Assembly: GCF_949628215.1 (NCBI RefSeq)
Contig: NC_134277.1
Coordinates: 122,304,963 to 122,368,962 of the forward strand
Direction of reading: 5' to 3'
Origin: Phalacrocorax aristotelis
Taxonomy: Eukaryota > Chordata > Aves > Suliformes > Phalacrocoracidae
Length of the DNA stretch: 64,000 nucleotides
Shown: piece by piece, positions 9,936 through 22,560 of the stretch
Layout of the letters: every line of letters starts with the position of its first letter
Position numbering within the stretch: position 1 is the first letter of the stretch
Position numbers and translations under genes: made by a program
Notes under the pieces: model-generated
The model's input: the letters and a program-made list of their open reading frames with translations, nothing else
Told to the model about the DNA's origin: nothing
Database searches by the model: none

Positions 9936-12900
9936 CCATTTCCCACTCCAAAGCAAGAAGGATTTGAGCCACCGTTTAGCTGGCAATGTCTACCCAGCTC
10001 CTCACGCAGCCTCTGCTGTTAGGTGCTAGTCTGGGCTGCCTAGCTTAAGAGAGCAGAGCAGCTAAGGGCAGGCTCTAGTAAAGCATGCTTTGATACTTCT
10101 GCTGTTTCCTTGTACGTGATCTCATGATGCATTGCTGTGGGGAGACCTAACTGTTCTGCCAACTCGTTTTCAAGAACTGTTTTCAAAGAGAATGGTTTTA
10201 AATTGCTCACTTGGGGGGTCATTTATTGTCTATTTTTTTAGTGCTGGGTCCTCAGGCATTTGAGGGTGAAATCTCTATTGTTCACCCCACCTCCAAAATG
10301 ATCAGAAATCACGGATTTTTATTTAGCCACCCACTGTCTTTTGACCTGAATACTTCAATTTTTATTTCCCACCCAGTCCCTTCCTAACGTTAGCCACAGT
10401 CTTCCCATCTTGCTCTCACCCTGTAGGGTAAGGAAATGTGGTTTCATCCATGAATGACATTAATGCCATTGTGTGAATCATTAGTGGATCCAGCATCACA
10501 AGCCCTAGGGGATCAAATACTTGCAAACCACTAGAGAGAGATTCTAATATCAAATACATGGCAGGAATCATCCTAGCTCGAAGAAAACAAAACAACCCTA
10601 TTTAATACCCAGAGAAGGTCGTGGTGCTTAGAGAGAGCAGAAAAGCTTGTGTAATGGTATCGAGGGGCCCAGTGGCAACCATCCCACCTCTCCCTCCTGT
10701 CTGCAGCCCCTCTCGCCTCCCCTCCTCCCCAGGCGGCTCCCTTTCCAACTGACTAACCAGTTCCTTCCCACTTGTGGCATATAATGGCAGTATTTGAAGC
10801 CCTTGTTCTTCCTCAAAACAAACAAACAAACAAACAAACAAACAAACAAACAGTCAAGATGAAGCATGACTAACTCAGAAAAAAATACAGAAACTGAGCT
10901 TTTGTGGTGGGGTAGGAGAGGAAGAGCTGAACACCTGCTGCTCTGCTGCAGTGCCATCCCCATTGCCCCGAAGGCTGCTGTTAATTCTGCCTTTGCTGGC
11001 CTTTGTGTGAGTGTTTCTGCTTTGCCTTAGCCCTGGGTAGAAGATAGATAGCACAGGGTTGTCTCGCAGCCCAAGGAAAGAGCATAAGATGTAACCTTGT
11101 GATTGCTTCTTGGCACCTCTGATGACCCCAGCACTTAAGTAGGTGTTCAAAAATTGGGCTTTTTTTTTTTTTTTGTCTAATGGCAGGTGCTCACATTTGA
11201 AAATTTTGCCCAAACATCTGCTGGGATGTAAACACGCAAAGCATATTTGGCTGTTGGCTCCTGCGGTATGCATTACCTGTGTAAGAACAGGAATACTACG
11301 CGAAAAGCAGAGAAAGCAGATGGGAGTGCTCTGTTATGCATAACAGGACACAGACTTCCCTTAATGACCTCATCTTGCTAACCTTGAAAAGAAAAATCAA
11401 AGGTACTGCAAACCTTTTTTCTGTGGAAACAATTATTCCCAAATATCAGGTGTCAAGACAACATTCACTGCAAAAATCAGGTTGTTAATAAATATGGTCA
11501 GTCTATCCAAGTAGTTAACTGGCATAGCCAGGTCCTGCTGTGCTGCAAGCGGCAAACCTAGAAGCGTGTAAAACATTTTAAAATAGCTGTTGAAATATTT
11601 GTGTAAAATTATATTCTTTTCAAGATCCTACATTTCATTTCTCTTCTCTTGTGCACTATGAATTAAAGTATTGGAATATGGGAATGTCCAGTCCCGGGTG
11701 GGGGGAGGTGTGGGGTGTGCAGAACTGAAGGAAGTGTTAGTTACTTTTGTCAAATATACAGAGCAAGCTTGAAAGAATTTGAAATCAGGATGGTTTAACT
11801 GTATTCAGGTCTGAAACTCTTTACAAAGTAAACCTGGTTGTTTGTATTGGAGTTCTGACACGCTGTCTCCAGAGCTAACAGAGATGCCAAAGCAATGGGG
11901 AGCAGAAAAGTTAAAGTCAGTATTCTGAGATATATCAGGTAACACTTGGAATTTTCAAACTCTTCGATGCTGACATCTGTAAACAGAGATTGGTAAGTTT
12001 ACTTTTTGAAGCTCATTGCCGTACTGAACTTGCTAGTTCTCTGGTAACTATGAAGGTTTTGCCAGCAATGATGTCAGACTCAGAGTTAAAAGTATGTGTA
12101 GAACAGATAAGATAAAAGGTGCCTTTTTTCTTCTTTGAACATTGAGAGTTTTCTGGTTGTAGTTTCTTGAACTTGTTGAAGTTAATATGCGATAACACAA
12201 ACTATTTTGGGATGGGGAAAATAACCCTTCAGGCACAACAACAACAACAAAAAAAACAAAATAAAGAGAAAGCACCTCCTACCCAGACCCTAAGTATATA
12301 GAAGATTGATTTTCTGTGTGCATGATTAAATGTCTTAATTTATTAAGCAAAGACTTACCGAAAAAATAAAAATGATAACAATAATGTTTAATCCACGCAT
12401 ATGGCTTCTACAGAGTCTTTTTGAATAATGGATCTTTTGCTGCACATCAGTGTTATTACAAAACTGGAAAAGCATCAAAGGAATCTTTTGCTTGCTGTAT
12501 GAGCCTTGGGAAGTTAAGTACTGAGATGAGGTTAGGTTAGGTTTTCCCAAATGGTGAAACTTAGATAAAAATGGGGCTGAAAATGGCTGTATAAGGTAAT
12601 AGATAGGTACAAGCGCTCACTGGTGAAATTTCTGATCAGGGTCAGCAATGTCGCATAATTTATCAAGAACTTGGAAATGCTGTGATGTTTTAAAAATTCA
12701 ACTAGATACTGTCCCTAACTGGGTATCGCTTCTAAATACTGTATCTTTTTCTATTTCTACAGTGACTTATATGAACTATAAGTAGTGAAAATATAAACAG
12801 TAGCCAAGACATTTTTAAGTGTTAACTTCTATTAACAAACTACAACATAAACAGACCTCACGGACTATGAGCATTCCTTATCAAGCGGAAGCTTATATGA

Positions 12901-15837
12901 AATGGAATAGTTTCATGGTTTCTAAAAAGCTGTTTAAATCAGTGAACTTAAAGCAACTACTGTCAAAGCCAGAGGGAAGTTTACCAGTGGAAATAGAATT
13001 AAGACCAAAAGAGATAATTTTTTCAGCACCTTTGCAACTTTCATCTGGCACCACTGGAGCCACTGGAAGGGTTTTCTTTGACTTTGGTGCATAAAGGGAT
13101 CCAAGATATCTCATGCGTGCCAAAGAATAAACGAAATTTAGAATGAGACCAGCTTTGCTGTAATGGTGATGATATAATACTCAAGAGCAAACAACTAATA
13201 ACCCCTTCTTAAAACAAGAATCCATCACGAATGCTCTAAGACCAAAGGGAAAATTTGCCTCTGGCCTCTGGGATTCCCTGCTGGGCAATGAAAAGAGGAG
13301 CGATATCATGCAGAAAGCTATGAGGAAAGAGGAAAAGCCCTCAGGAGTAAAAAGCCTCTTTCCTTTCCACCCCCTCCTCTCCTGGCATGGCTATCTTTAC
13401 TGCTTGTGCACAATTCCACTGAGAAAAATCAGTTCATGATAGAACAAACTGAGAAGGTGCTAGTTCAGACGGCCTCTTCTTTCCTTTCATGGATTAATGG
13501 CAACTGAAAATGAAAGGATTATTTAAGGCCACTTGGGCAATATTAAGTACTGCCTATTGTATGAGTCTAGGATCACATGTAGCCTGGAAACTAAAGGCAG
13601 CAAACCACATTAGGTTAGTGTAGGTGAACACCTAGGTTATGAAACAGGGTGTTCTTGGGTTTGCTTGTCAGCCTGTTTCGAAGACGGAAATGAAATAAAT
13701 GGTGGTTTGCAGTTGGCGTTTCTGAAATCCCATAGGAATAGCCATGTTATCCAGTCCTCCAGAAAATAGTGTCTTAGTGACCCTTCACAGTGACCACTTT
13801 TTTCTTGGACTTCTGCTGAAGATACAAGAAGTCAAAGTTAAATCATGTTCACTTTTCATTGTGTGTACTGATATGGGGCCGAACTGGGAACTGTAAATTT
13901 TTCAAAAGTTGTAACCTGTGTGTGTTAACCCATTTCAGGACAACGGGACAGCTTTCTTCAACAAATCCATTCTGCTGTGTTTTCTTGCATGTTCATTAAA
14001 GTCTGTGGATCAAATACAAACAGTTTTCAAGCCTTTGGTGGGAAGTGCATTTCACAGCCTGGCAGGACCTGGCAGAAATAAGAAGTTAAGGGAGTGTACC
14101 CTGGGGTGTATCCCTGCCTGTGCTGGGACAGGAGCTGCCATTCGAGTATCTCACTTTGGCTTTTGCCTCTCTCTGTATCAGATAAAGGTTCTAACTGCTC
14201 TGTGTCTCCAGTTCTGGACCAGTACAGGTATGCTGGTGTCACTTCATCTTTGCTGTGAGAAAACTAAACTGGAGAAATGAACTTTATATTAACTTGCTGA
14301 AATGAGATTATTTTGTTTCTACGCAGATGTGAGTTGCATAGATGGAGGCTGCTGTCAGACCTCTCGATTTATTAGCTGACAATCTGATTGTGCCCAAGGA
14401 GGTTTACATCTATGGGCAGTCATGGCTGTAAGAAAGGGCAGGGGTATGAAAGTGCATGTCTCTAACATGAGGCAGTGTAGAAATCCCTGAACCTGCATCA
14501 GGTGAGCTAGCTGGGATCTGAAAGATTTAGTATAGCTCTCCAGGGGGGTAAGGGGAAGGACGTAGGGCTGGTTTGCTTTGGTGCCGTACAGTACTAACAT
14601 GACTACTGCTTGTGGGGTCTGAGCTAGTGATGGTGCATGATGCTGTGTCAGAATGAGGCTGGCAAAAAATCCACTTGGAACTAGATCTGGAAGTCTTTTT
14701 GCATTAAATGGTGTGCTGTATGAACTGACACTTGTTTGGATGAGTTGCATGAAAGGATTTAATATAGGTCAGAGAACTTGCAATGTTAACCTATGTGGTT
14801 TTTGGGAGGCCACTGGTCTTATAGAAATACCCTGTAGAGGAAGAAGCTTCACTGATACTGTCTGGAAAATGACTGAAGGAAATTAAACACAGAAATAAGC
14901 AGCAGAAAACCACTGCGTTTTGTTTGTACTTGAGAGAGTGAGTTTAGATGGCCTCCAACCCAAATTGTGCTAACTAATTCTGCAGTCCGTACACCCCTGT
15001 GCTTCAGGAACCTGGTTGCCAGGAATCATATGTAAGAGCTTTCATTAGGGCATTACACAATGTTGGTGTCATATGGGACTTGTGACTCTCTTCTTGCACA
15101 GGCTAGGTATTCTTCACTTATGTGGAAGATAAGGGTCAACTCACAGATCCTTCTCAAACACACTGGCCACATTACACTGTGTGTTCTCCAGTTACAGATC
15201 TGGGTTCTTGGAGTTTAGAGCTAAGCCTGCAAAAGGTACACAGAAATTATTTAAACAGTGGGGAGTGGGAAGAATGTACCTCTGCACAGAAGACTTCGTG
15301 TCTTCCCACCCACTTTTTTGTCTCTAGTGAACTCTTACTGCTTCTTTCTTCCTTGTTCGTTACAGTTTTGGATGTCTTGCTGCACTTGATATTTCCTATT
15401 CTGGATATTTTCAGTCTTATCAAGAACATTAAAAATGAGTGGAATGAGAACTTCTATGATTTTTGTGTACAGATGTTGGTGGAGGGTTCCTGATGTTTAG
15501 ATGTTAGTTAAAAAAGCCTCTGAACTGCAGGCTAAGTCTTTTCAAATGGGCCCAGGCTTGCTTTCCCCTTTTATCTGACCTTTATTCTTTCAGGCTAGGA
15601 GACATTCTTTCCTATGTGTTAAGGAGTGATTGGTTTCCTCCCCAGTCTGGATCCACAGCAGTGTCCTGAGTTATTTTGTCTGAGGTCCTTGTTAAAAGGA
15701 GTGGGAATTTTTGTTCCCCTTCTCTTACACAGAAATGAGAGTCTTGTTGTCTTTGCTTTGAGCGGTGGGGAGGATAAATTCCTTCCTGACAGCTGAAAGG
15801 ACAGAAAATTAAGAAATAGAAATATGTAAAGGAGGGT
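9936..15837. other. Unassigned sequence with simple repeats
   Basis: Nearly 6 kb in which I recognise no exon and no interspersed repeat. It contains an (AAAC)n microsatellite, a T15 run at about 11160-11174 and an (AAC)n/A-rich tract at 12235-12263. Open frames of up to about 130 codons (10875-11273 minus, 14355-14750 minus) show no family resemblance. Highly decayed repeats may be missed by eye. Confidence 0.45.
10815..10852 (+). repeat. (AAAC)n microsatellite
   Basis: About nine perfect copies of a 4-base unit AAAC/AACA. It is a simple tandem repeat that probably varies in length between individuals. Confidence 0.97.
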
Positions 15838-16414
15838 GGAGTAGGGAAGTGATCGTGCCCCTGTACTCGGCACTGGTGAGGCCACACCTTGAATATTTTG
15901 TTCAGTTTTGGGCCCCTCAGTACAAGAAGGACATTGAGGTGCTGGAGCGTGTCCAGAGAAGGGCAACGAAGCTGGTGAAGGGTCTGAGCACAAGTTGTAT
16001 GAGGAGCAGCTGAGGGAACTGGGGTTGTTTAGCCTGGAGAAGAGGAGGCTGAGGGGAGACCTTATCGCTCTCTACAACTACCTGAAAGGGGGTTGTAGTG
16101 AGGTGGGTGTTGGTCTCTTGTCCCAAATTACTAGTGATAGAATGAGAGGAAACGGCTTCAAGCTGCATCAGGGGAGGTTTAGATTGGAAATTAGGGAAAA
16201 TTTCTTCACTGAAAGAGCAGTCAGGCATTGGAACAGGCTGCCCAGAGAGGTGGTGGAGTCACCAGCCCTGGAGGTATTTAAAAGGCGTGTAGATGTGGCA
16301 CTTCAGGGCATGGTTTAGGGGAGATGGTAGTGTTGGGTTGATGGTTGGACTTTGATGATCCTGGAGGTCTTTTCCAACCTTAATGATTCTGAGATTCTAT
16401 GATTGTATGATTCT
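15838..16414 (+). mobile_element. CR1 LINE, 3' part, plus strand
   Basis: The element starts within CR1 ORF2 at the GTGCCCCTGTACTCGGCACT segment and ends in ATTCTATGATT-type repeats at about 16396-16414. The reading frame is continuous from 15995 to the natural ORF2 stop at 16318, with the characteristic [20 protein letters not shown] and [13 protein letters not shown] motifs. The upstream part is in another frame because of a small deletion near 15985, where 'gggtctgagcacaagttg' lacks bases present in the copy at 60311. It is 5' truncated and inactive, but looks younger than the other CR1 copies. Confidence 0.94.
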
Positions 16415-19400
16415 TATATCACACCAGTGTAAATCATCAGTGGTGTCAGAGCAATATATGTTGCATCACTTAATGGGAAATCTACTTGTCCCCATGCCCA
16501 TCTTTTTTCACAGGCATTCGGCTCACCTAAGTCCCAAATTCTTATTGGACTGCTCTTCTCATGCCAGAGTATTCTTTGGAAGGAAACCCAGGCCAATATG
16601 AAGCAGCGGCATGCTTCAGCAGGTCCCACCAGTGGCAGGAGGCGCAGAAGTGCTGTGGAGAGCCCTACCCCAAGGTTTGGGTGCAGGAAAGACCAGACCC
16701 AAGGCTGTGATGTTTTTACAAATGGTTGTATTGGAAAAGGGATAGCCATTTAACTGGCTATGCTAAACATTGCACAGCTAGTGTTAACTATAATATACTC
16801 TGAAAACTTTAATAACAAATTTTGGCTGAATTTATTAGTTGTAGGACAGGATCCAAGTAAGCTATTACTCAATCTTGATGTGTTTGGAACGATGTCATCT
16901 TTATATGTCTGGAACTTTGTTTTTCTGACATGGTTTCTTTGTATCTTCAGTAGTTTTTATCAAACTGTAACAATGACATTCTTTCTCTAACTTGGCTTAG
17001 GGTCAGAAAAGGGACTCTTAATCATGGACGTTTTGCTTAATGGGCTTTTCTTCTAATTTTCTTATTCAATTAACAAAGATTATCTAGTCTTTAAAATTTG
17101 CAATAATCCTTTTCCTGCCTACTCAGGAAGTGCTTGGTTTCCATTTTTCAGAGTAGTTATAACTTTTCCATTAATTTGGTAGCTGTGATAGCAGTTGTTG
17201 TCTCTGACACATGCATGCACTCACCCACCCACTCACATACAATGGTATCTTTAAGGGGGGGCATAACGTTTCCGTAGAGGTAAACGTGATAGCGACACAT
17301 ACAACAGTGGCCACCTAGCCTCTGGTGTAAGTCACGGATCTCAGATTTTTGTAACTTTGCCCATTCCCTTGTAGAAAACTTCTGTCTGTGTCAGGTTGAA
17401 TTTTACACATGGAAGGTTTCAGTGAAGTTGGTTTAACCCTTATCAAGAAGGGGGCAAAGGGTAGTAATAAGTAATTTTGGCCTATGACAGTATTATTTTC
17501 TCTCCCTTTGTTTCTTTCTCTGTCTCTGTTTTTCTGTCTATGTCTCTCTCCCCATTTCTTTTCCTGAGAGATCTTACATTTTCCTGTCCTGTAAAAGTCT
17601 ACACAAATCTAACTGACTTATGAGCAAATTATCTTTATACCTGCTCCTTGGATCACATCAGATGTCTGCTGCTAAAGTTCCTGAATGTTCTTTGTACAGA
17701 TCATGCAGCTGGCTGTGGTTCAGCTAGAGTTTACAAAGTTAGCTAAGGATGATCTCCTGTATTAAAGGCACTGGTCTAACATACTGTTAGAACTGAAATA
17801 CATCTTTGGATCTACCACAGACCTCGTAACTGGTAGATGTCAAAGTGACCCTATGGAATATAGGGAAGATCACATATAATTTCTATATATTTAAACCTCA
17901 CTAAAACATTGTTTCTAGAAGATGTGTAAATATTACTGCCACACTTAATGATTTTGTTTGTAATTTTAGCTTTTACTAACTTCTTCACTAAAAGCAATGA
18001 CAGCCCTATGAACAGATTATACACTCACCCCTCCATATTTTTATGGGGTATTTTGCTATCTGTTGGCTAAGATAAATGTGATGAGAATTTTTTAAAGATA
18101 CATAAGATTTTTATACTTTCAGTTATGAATTAAAGGCATAATTAAGGTTTAGATGCTCTGAAGATGTATATCCTCACCGAAATTATACATTTTTTGTATC
18201 ATATTACTCATTATATAAGTAATTATAAGTAATTTGATTTAGTATGAGTGCTTATTTCTGGGTTTTGTTTTCTGGATCATATTTTATGCTAAGCAATGAT
18301 GCATGCTCTCTATTGTAACAGCTGATAACTGCAAATGTTTTTTTTGGTGTATATATGTGCTCACAGGTGTATCTGTAGAGAATATGTGTATATCCAACAA
18401 AACCCAAACTAAACCAAAGTGTGTGATGTAAATATGTATGTACACAGCACATGTATATTATATACATGTGATTTATTATAGCATCTAGCTCTGTGTATTA
18501 TACCTGGGAAAGGAGGCGAAATTGCACTGTGATTGCTTTGCAGTGCTTTGGTCATGCAAAGTAATTGTAAACCTGGCTTTACTGGGCAGTTAAAGTGGGT
18601 TTATAGCTGTCTTGTGTCAGGAAGCTGAGCAAAGCAGCCAATGAATCCAGCACAAGGCTCCTACTATGTTGGTGTGGTGGAAGCCGCTCACCAGGCAGCC
18701 TTCCCACCGAGGTATCTCACCAAGAGCGGAGCAGGGTGATAGTTGGAGCAATTTCTGCTTCCACAGTACAATACAATGAGATCATTTGAGACTTTCAGTG
18801 AACCTCAGCATGTCCAAATTTGATTGTAGGAGCAGTCCTGCTTGCTTACAATCTAATCCTACTCAGCAGGCGCATGTACCACCACCCTGTCTGCTTCCAC
18901 TCTGCACAGCGCAGTGTGGGCTGTGGTGGGCTTCTGTCCTTCACTGCTGGGATGGCAGCATTGCCATGATACCTACCAAAGCATCTGCATTATATTTCAG
19001 TACAGAATGGTGCTCTGGACTCTCTAAAGGGAGAAAGAACACAGCAGGTAGAAATACCCCTGTCCGCATTCCTTTTCAGCATCTATTTCTGAAAAGCAGT
19101 GGTTTTCCTTCGGGAGGGTAGGGCTGCTTTTGCGCCTGATAACTGTTCCTTTGTCCTGCTCAGCTGTTCCTCCATCAATGCTGGCAAATAAAGGCTGAGC
19201 TGTAATAAAACTCACCCTGGGGTGTCCAAGCTCTCAACTGCAGTGAATTGCTGACAAGATTTTTTTTTAAAAATTTACATAAAATATAATAAATAAAAGC
19301 AAAATAAAAATACACACACAAGACGCTCTGCACACAATAGCTGGAAAGCAGGAGTGCAGCGGTGTTTTCCTCTGTCAGTGGGTCAGTGTGTTCTGTAAGC

Positions 19401-19440
19401 ACTTCCATCCTGTCGAGTCCCTGGTTGGTCTCCACCTGCT
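16415..19440. other. Unassigned AT-rich sequence
   Basis: No gene or interspersed repeat recognised. The part from about 17880 to 18480 is very AT-rich with TATA/TGTA words and includes the inverted repeat listed at 18448-18470. A T8 run followed by A-rich sequence lies near 19261-19280. Confidence 0.45.
18448..18470. repeat. 10-bp inverted repeat, 3-bp spacer
   Basis: CACATGTATA and TATACATGTG are perfect reverse complements separated by TTA. The arms lie in an AT-rich stretch and could extrude as a small cruciform or fold as a hairpin in RNA. No function is known. Confidence 0.9.
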
Positions 19441-20180
19441 AGCCGGCTCACTCGAGAGGCAGCGCTGACCTGGCCGCTCCCTCATTTTGCTGGCGCCAGC
19501 GGCTTGATGGGCCTTGCACTTTGATTATTTGTGTTAACAGTTAATTTAGCACCGTGGACACGTGTGCCAAAGCTGCCTCCACTTCCTGCAGCCTTCCAAC
19601 AAATGGGACTTTTATGAGATGCCTTTCACAGCTCCCCCGCCTCCTCCAGTTCAACTCCTTTGCTTCTCTTCCCCCCCACCCCTCCCCTGCTTTCCCTCCC
19701 CACCCCGCCGTCTCAATCTCAGCTGTAATCTTTTCTACATCTTGCAGGAAAAGAGCTATTTCTGGCAGCTCTGTCTCTAACACTCGCCCCACTCAAACTG
19801 ATTTAATGGAGATTTATAGACGCGAGGCTATGCAGCTCTGAGGCACTTTCCTGAAAAGTTTTTCTGTGCCTGTGTTACGTATGGAATTTATTTATTTAAT
19901 GTTTGGTGTTGCAGCTACACTGTCAACTGTTAGCGTGACATATTCCACATACTTTTTTTTTTTTTTTTCACAAGGATTCCAGTGAAATCCTGTTACACAG
20001 CACATTTCTGGTCCAATTCATCCCAGCTGCTAACTATACCAAGCTAAAATCTGACACCCAGGTCCAATTTCATTAAATCCCAGTCGGCACGGTTCTTTGT
20101 GATAATACTGACTCTCGTCTAAGGCAATATGTATTTTGGCTCACAGCTACAAATAAATCCTATCGTAAGTACCTTCTTCC
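19441..20180. promoter_or_regulatory. Candidate conserved non-coding block
   Basis: A repeat-free, compositionally mixed block with many recognisable core sites: GGCGCCAGC near 19492, TTGATTATTTGTGTTAACAG near 19521-19540, GTTAATTTAG near 19541, and a pyrimidine tract at 19620-19715. It continues to 20180 with 'cattaaatcccagtc' and similar words. No exon frame is convincing. It looks like enhancer DNA kept under constraint, but this rests on texture alone. The T16 run at 19953-19968 splits it in two. Confidence 0.33.
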
Positions 20181-20950
20181 TAGTATGTAGCACACTGCAA
20201 CGGTCCAAAAAAAAGCAGCTTCTGTACAAAGTCTCAGAGAAGAGAGACTATTGTAATTTATCATGATTTTCCAAGTAAGCTCTCTGCTATCTTAAGAAAT
20301 TATGTTCTCTAAAAATAAATGAGAACTGTAGTTGTATGTAACACCAAAACTGCTGTTTCTGCTGTTACTTCAGCTTTGACTGATGTGGAGAAACCCAAGC
20401 GGGTATGTAGCGGGGTATATATTTACAGGCCAATACACACAACATGTTTAGTCTGTTTTACTCCTTCCCAACTGCTCAAGTACTAAAGTTAGCATTAAAT
20501 AATCAGAACAGAGCCAGATAAACAAAAGGAAATGTATTGTTAAAACTCCCATTTCATCTCCATTATTGGAGGGTGCTTTGCACAAGTGCTGAAGACGATA
20601 TATGCTAGCAGTGGGATTCCTCCAGCAGGCCAGCATCCCCGCCAGTCCCGCTTAACCCCCACGTGAGACCTGGCTTTCGTGACACACATGGACGGTCCCC
20701 TGTCTGCTGGCAGGGGCAGGAACCCAGATGTCCCCATCCTGCCAAGCACTCTAGGTGGCTGCATCTCTGCTGGCTTCAGGTGTAGGAGTCTCCTGACCCG
20801 AGCTGCTTACAGGAGCCAGGGCATAAAGCTGTTTCTCAGCAGCTCCCCTGAGTAAAAACTCGTTTCTTTTGTAAATGAAACCAAATGAGCTAAGTGTAAC
20901 CTGTGAAGAGGTCGAGCGCAATTCCTGTACTCTCCTCATCTTCAAAACAA
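20181..20950. other. Unassigned sequence
   Basis: No gene or repeat recognised. Short minus-strand frames (20448-20636, 20540-20764, 20751-20957) lie close together but do not join into a recognisable protein. Confidence 0.45.
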
Positions 20951-21130
20951 ACACCATGCGAGCCGTGATCCTGCCTGCTCTGCTGCCTCCCGCTTATATA
21001 ACAAACGGTATTTTGAAATAATGCCATGGTGTATTTTTAAATATCAAATTTTGCTGTGTTTTTAAATTGCAGCTTCCCTTTGGTCGAGAAAGTTTTATCC
21101 CTGTGTTTAATGTTTTGTTATTATGGTCTC
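20951..21130. promoter_or_regulatory. Candidate conserved AT-rich block
   Basis: The segment with CTTATATAACAAACGG near 20993 and 'atttttaaatatcaaattttg' near 21031 is repeat-free and sharply bounded. It resembles conserved AT-rich enhancer cores. Evidence is weak without an alignment. Confidence 0.22.
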
Positions 21131-21261
21131 TGCTAAGCTCCAGGACAGCACATTTTGGAGGTCACTGATGAATGTCCTTTGCTTAGGCTAAGGCAGGTAC
21201 TTTCCTGTTGGATTTTTTGTGACACCAAGAAAAGAGGTTAACAAGTTGGAAGAATACAGAT

Positions 21262-21340
21262 ATTACCATACCAGATCAGACCAGCTGTGCCTTGGGACCA
21301 GTATCTTGCTGTAAGGGCAGCTAATCCTGGATGACATTTT
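21262..21340 (-). mobile_element. Ancient CR1 LINE 3' end, minus strand
   Basis: ATTACCATACCAGATCAGAC followed by 'cagctgtgcc..gggaccagtatcttgct' matches the reverse complement of the 3' end of old amniote CR1 families, which read 'ccatactgggtcagaccaatggtcca.ctagcccagtatcctgt' in this orientation. Only about 80 bases remain and divergence is high, so it predates the avian CR1 copies in this window. Confidence 0.55.
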
Positions 21341-21506
21341 TTTTGCAAATTAAACATACTTTGAGAATGATTATCCTGTGTAAGGGTAGCAGTACTGGAA
21401 ATTAAATGGGTTTTCCATTCTGTGCTATTGTACAGCACATTGCTTTAGACTTTTTGGGAATTTACATTTGTTCTGGTTGGTTATGGGGTTTTACAAAAGA
21501 CCTAGG

Positions 21507-21600
21507 AAGTGTTGAAACTGCAAGTTCGTGTTGGACCAAGTGTTGCAGTAACATGGTGTTTCAACACTGTGTACGTCATGAACCTGTAATTTCAACACTT
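21507..21600. repeat. 94-bp inverted repeat with nested arms
   Basis: AAGTGTTGAAA at 21507-21517 and TTTCAACACTT at 21590-21600 are perfect 11-bp reverse complements. A further TTTCAACACT lies at 21559-21568, so the left arm can pair with either right arm. Inside, ACTGCAA and TTGCAGT (about 21517-21523 and 21542-21548) pair as well, giving a branched hairpin. It could be the relic of a small foldback transposon or chance structure; no transposase ends are recognised. Confidence 0.6.
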
Positions 21601-22440
21601 TCTAAGAGTCACCAGAGTGTCTCAGGCTGAACTATAACATAACTAAGTGTTCCCCTCTGAACACTGAACTGTCTTTTTTTTTTCTGGAAAATATAATTTG
21701 AAACACCATTTGGCTGACATTAAAGAATCTAAAATTGTTTTAATAATAATCAACGAAAGACAAAGTAAAGGATTACTGTAAATAGAGAAACTTGCTGACT
21801 CAGGTGGTAGCGGGAGTGAGTCCTACTGCTGGATAAGTACAATGGACTGTAGTTGCAGTTTTAATTATGGATTCACTTGCGAGGGACAAAGCTGAATTTT
21901 TACAAGCCGTCTGTGTTTATGCTTCTGCCTTATGTCATTGCACACTGGTTCTGATATCAAGTGTTAAACTCCTGCAAATGAATCTGCTATTACTTCTGCC
22001 TCTGGGCTGGATCTCCCACAGGCTCAGCCAGAGTGGGGAGGAGAGATGCAGCACGGCTTTGAACACGGTTTCAAGCAACCTGGCTGCCCTGTAAAGTCCA
22101 CGACAACAGTCCTGAGACTTACAACGTTGCAGCACGTGCTCTCCTTCACTAGCCTCCCCCCTCAAATCCTCCAGAACAAACACCCAGGATGCAACCTCCC
22201 TTTTAAAGACATCTACTAACACCGTAGAAGCCAGGGCTGCTGCAGCCAAATGGTTACAGCTGCAATAGTGAGAATGGGCAAGACGGCCTTGCCTTGTAGA
22301 CGTAGTGGCTTTGTTTCCGCAACAGGCAGCTTGTGTGCTGAGTGACCCGATATATTCCCATTCAGTGAAAAAAATGCCTTGGTCCTAACACAGCGCTTTT
22401 TGTGCACTGATGCAAACTATTCTGCAAAGGTTGAGCAACA
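21601..22440. other. Unassigned sequence
   Basis: No gene recognised. The part at about 21720-21860 (TTTTAATAATAATCAACG onward) is repeat-free and could be conserved non-coding DNA. The remainder is unremarkable. Confidence 0.4.
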
Positions 22441-22560
22441 TCCCTTTATTAGACTGAGAAAATGAGGTATAGACAGACCAAAGCAATTGCTGGAAGTCCC
22501 TGATTTGGGCAGCAGAGGATGGAAACCCATAGCCAAGTTCTTATTCAGTAGCCTATTCAC
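22441..22560 (+). repeat. MIR SINE fragment
   Basis: 'ccctttattagactgagaa' and AATGAGGTATAGACAGACC, then 'gcaattgctggaagtcc' and GGGCAGCAGAGGATGGAAAC follow the MIR order 'cccatttta.agatgaggaaactgaggca.agag', 'cttgcc.aggtc', 'gtggcagagc.gggat..aaccca'. It is strongly diverged and inactive. Confidence 0.55.

Noticed and set aside
21508..21568. Hairpin as a microRNA precursor
   Set aside because: The stem is interrupted by a large asymmetric bulge and no arm matches a microRNA I know. Kept only as an inverted repeat.
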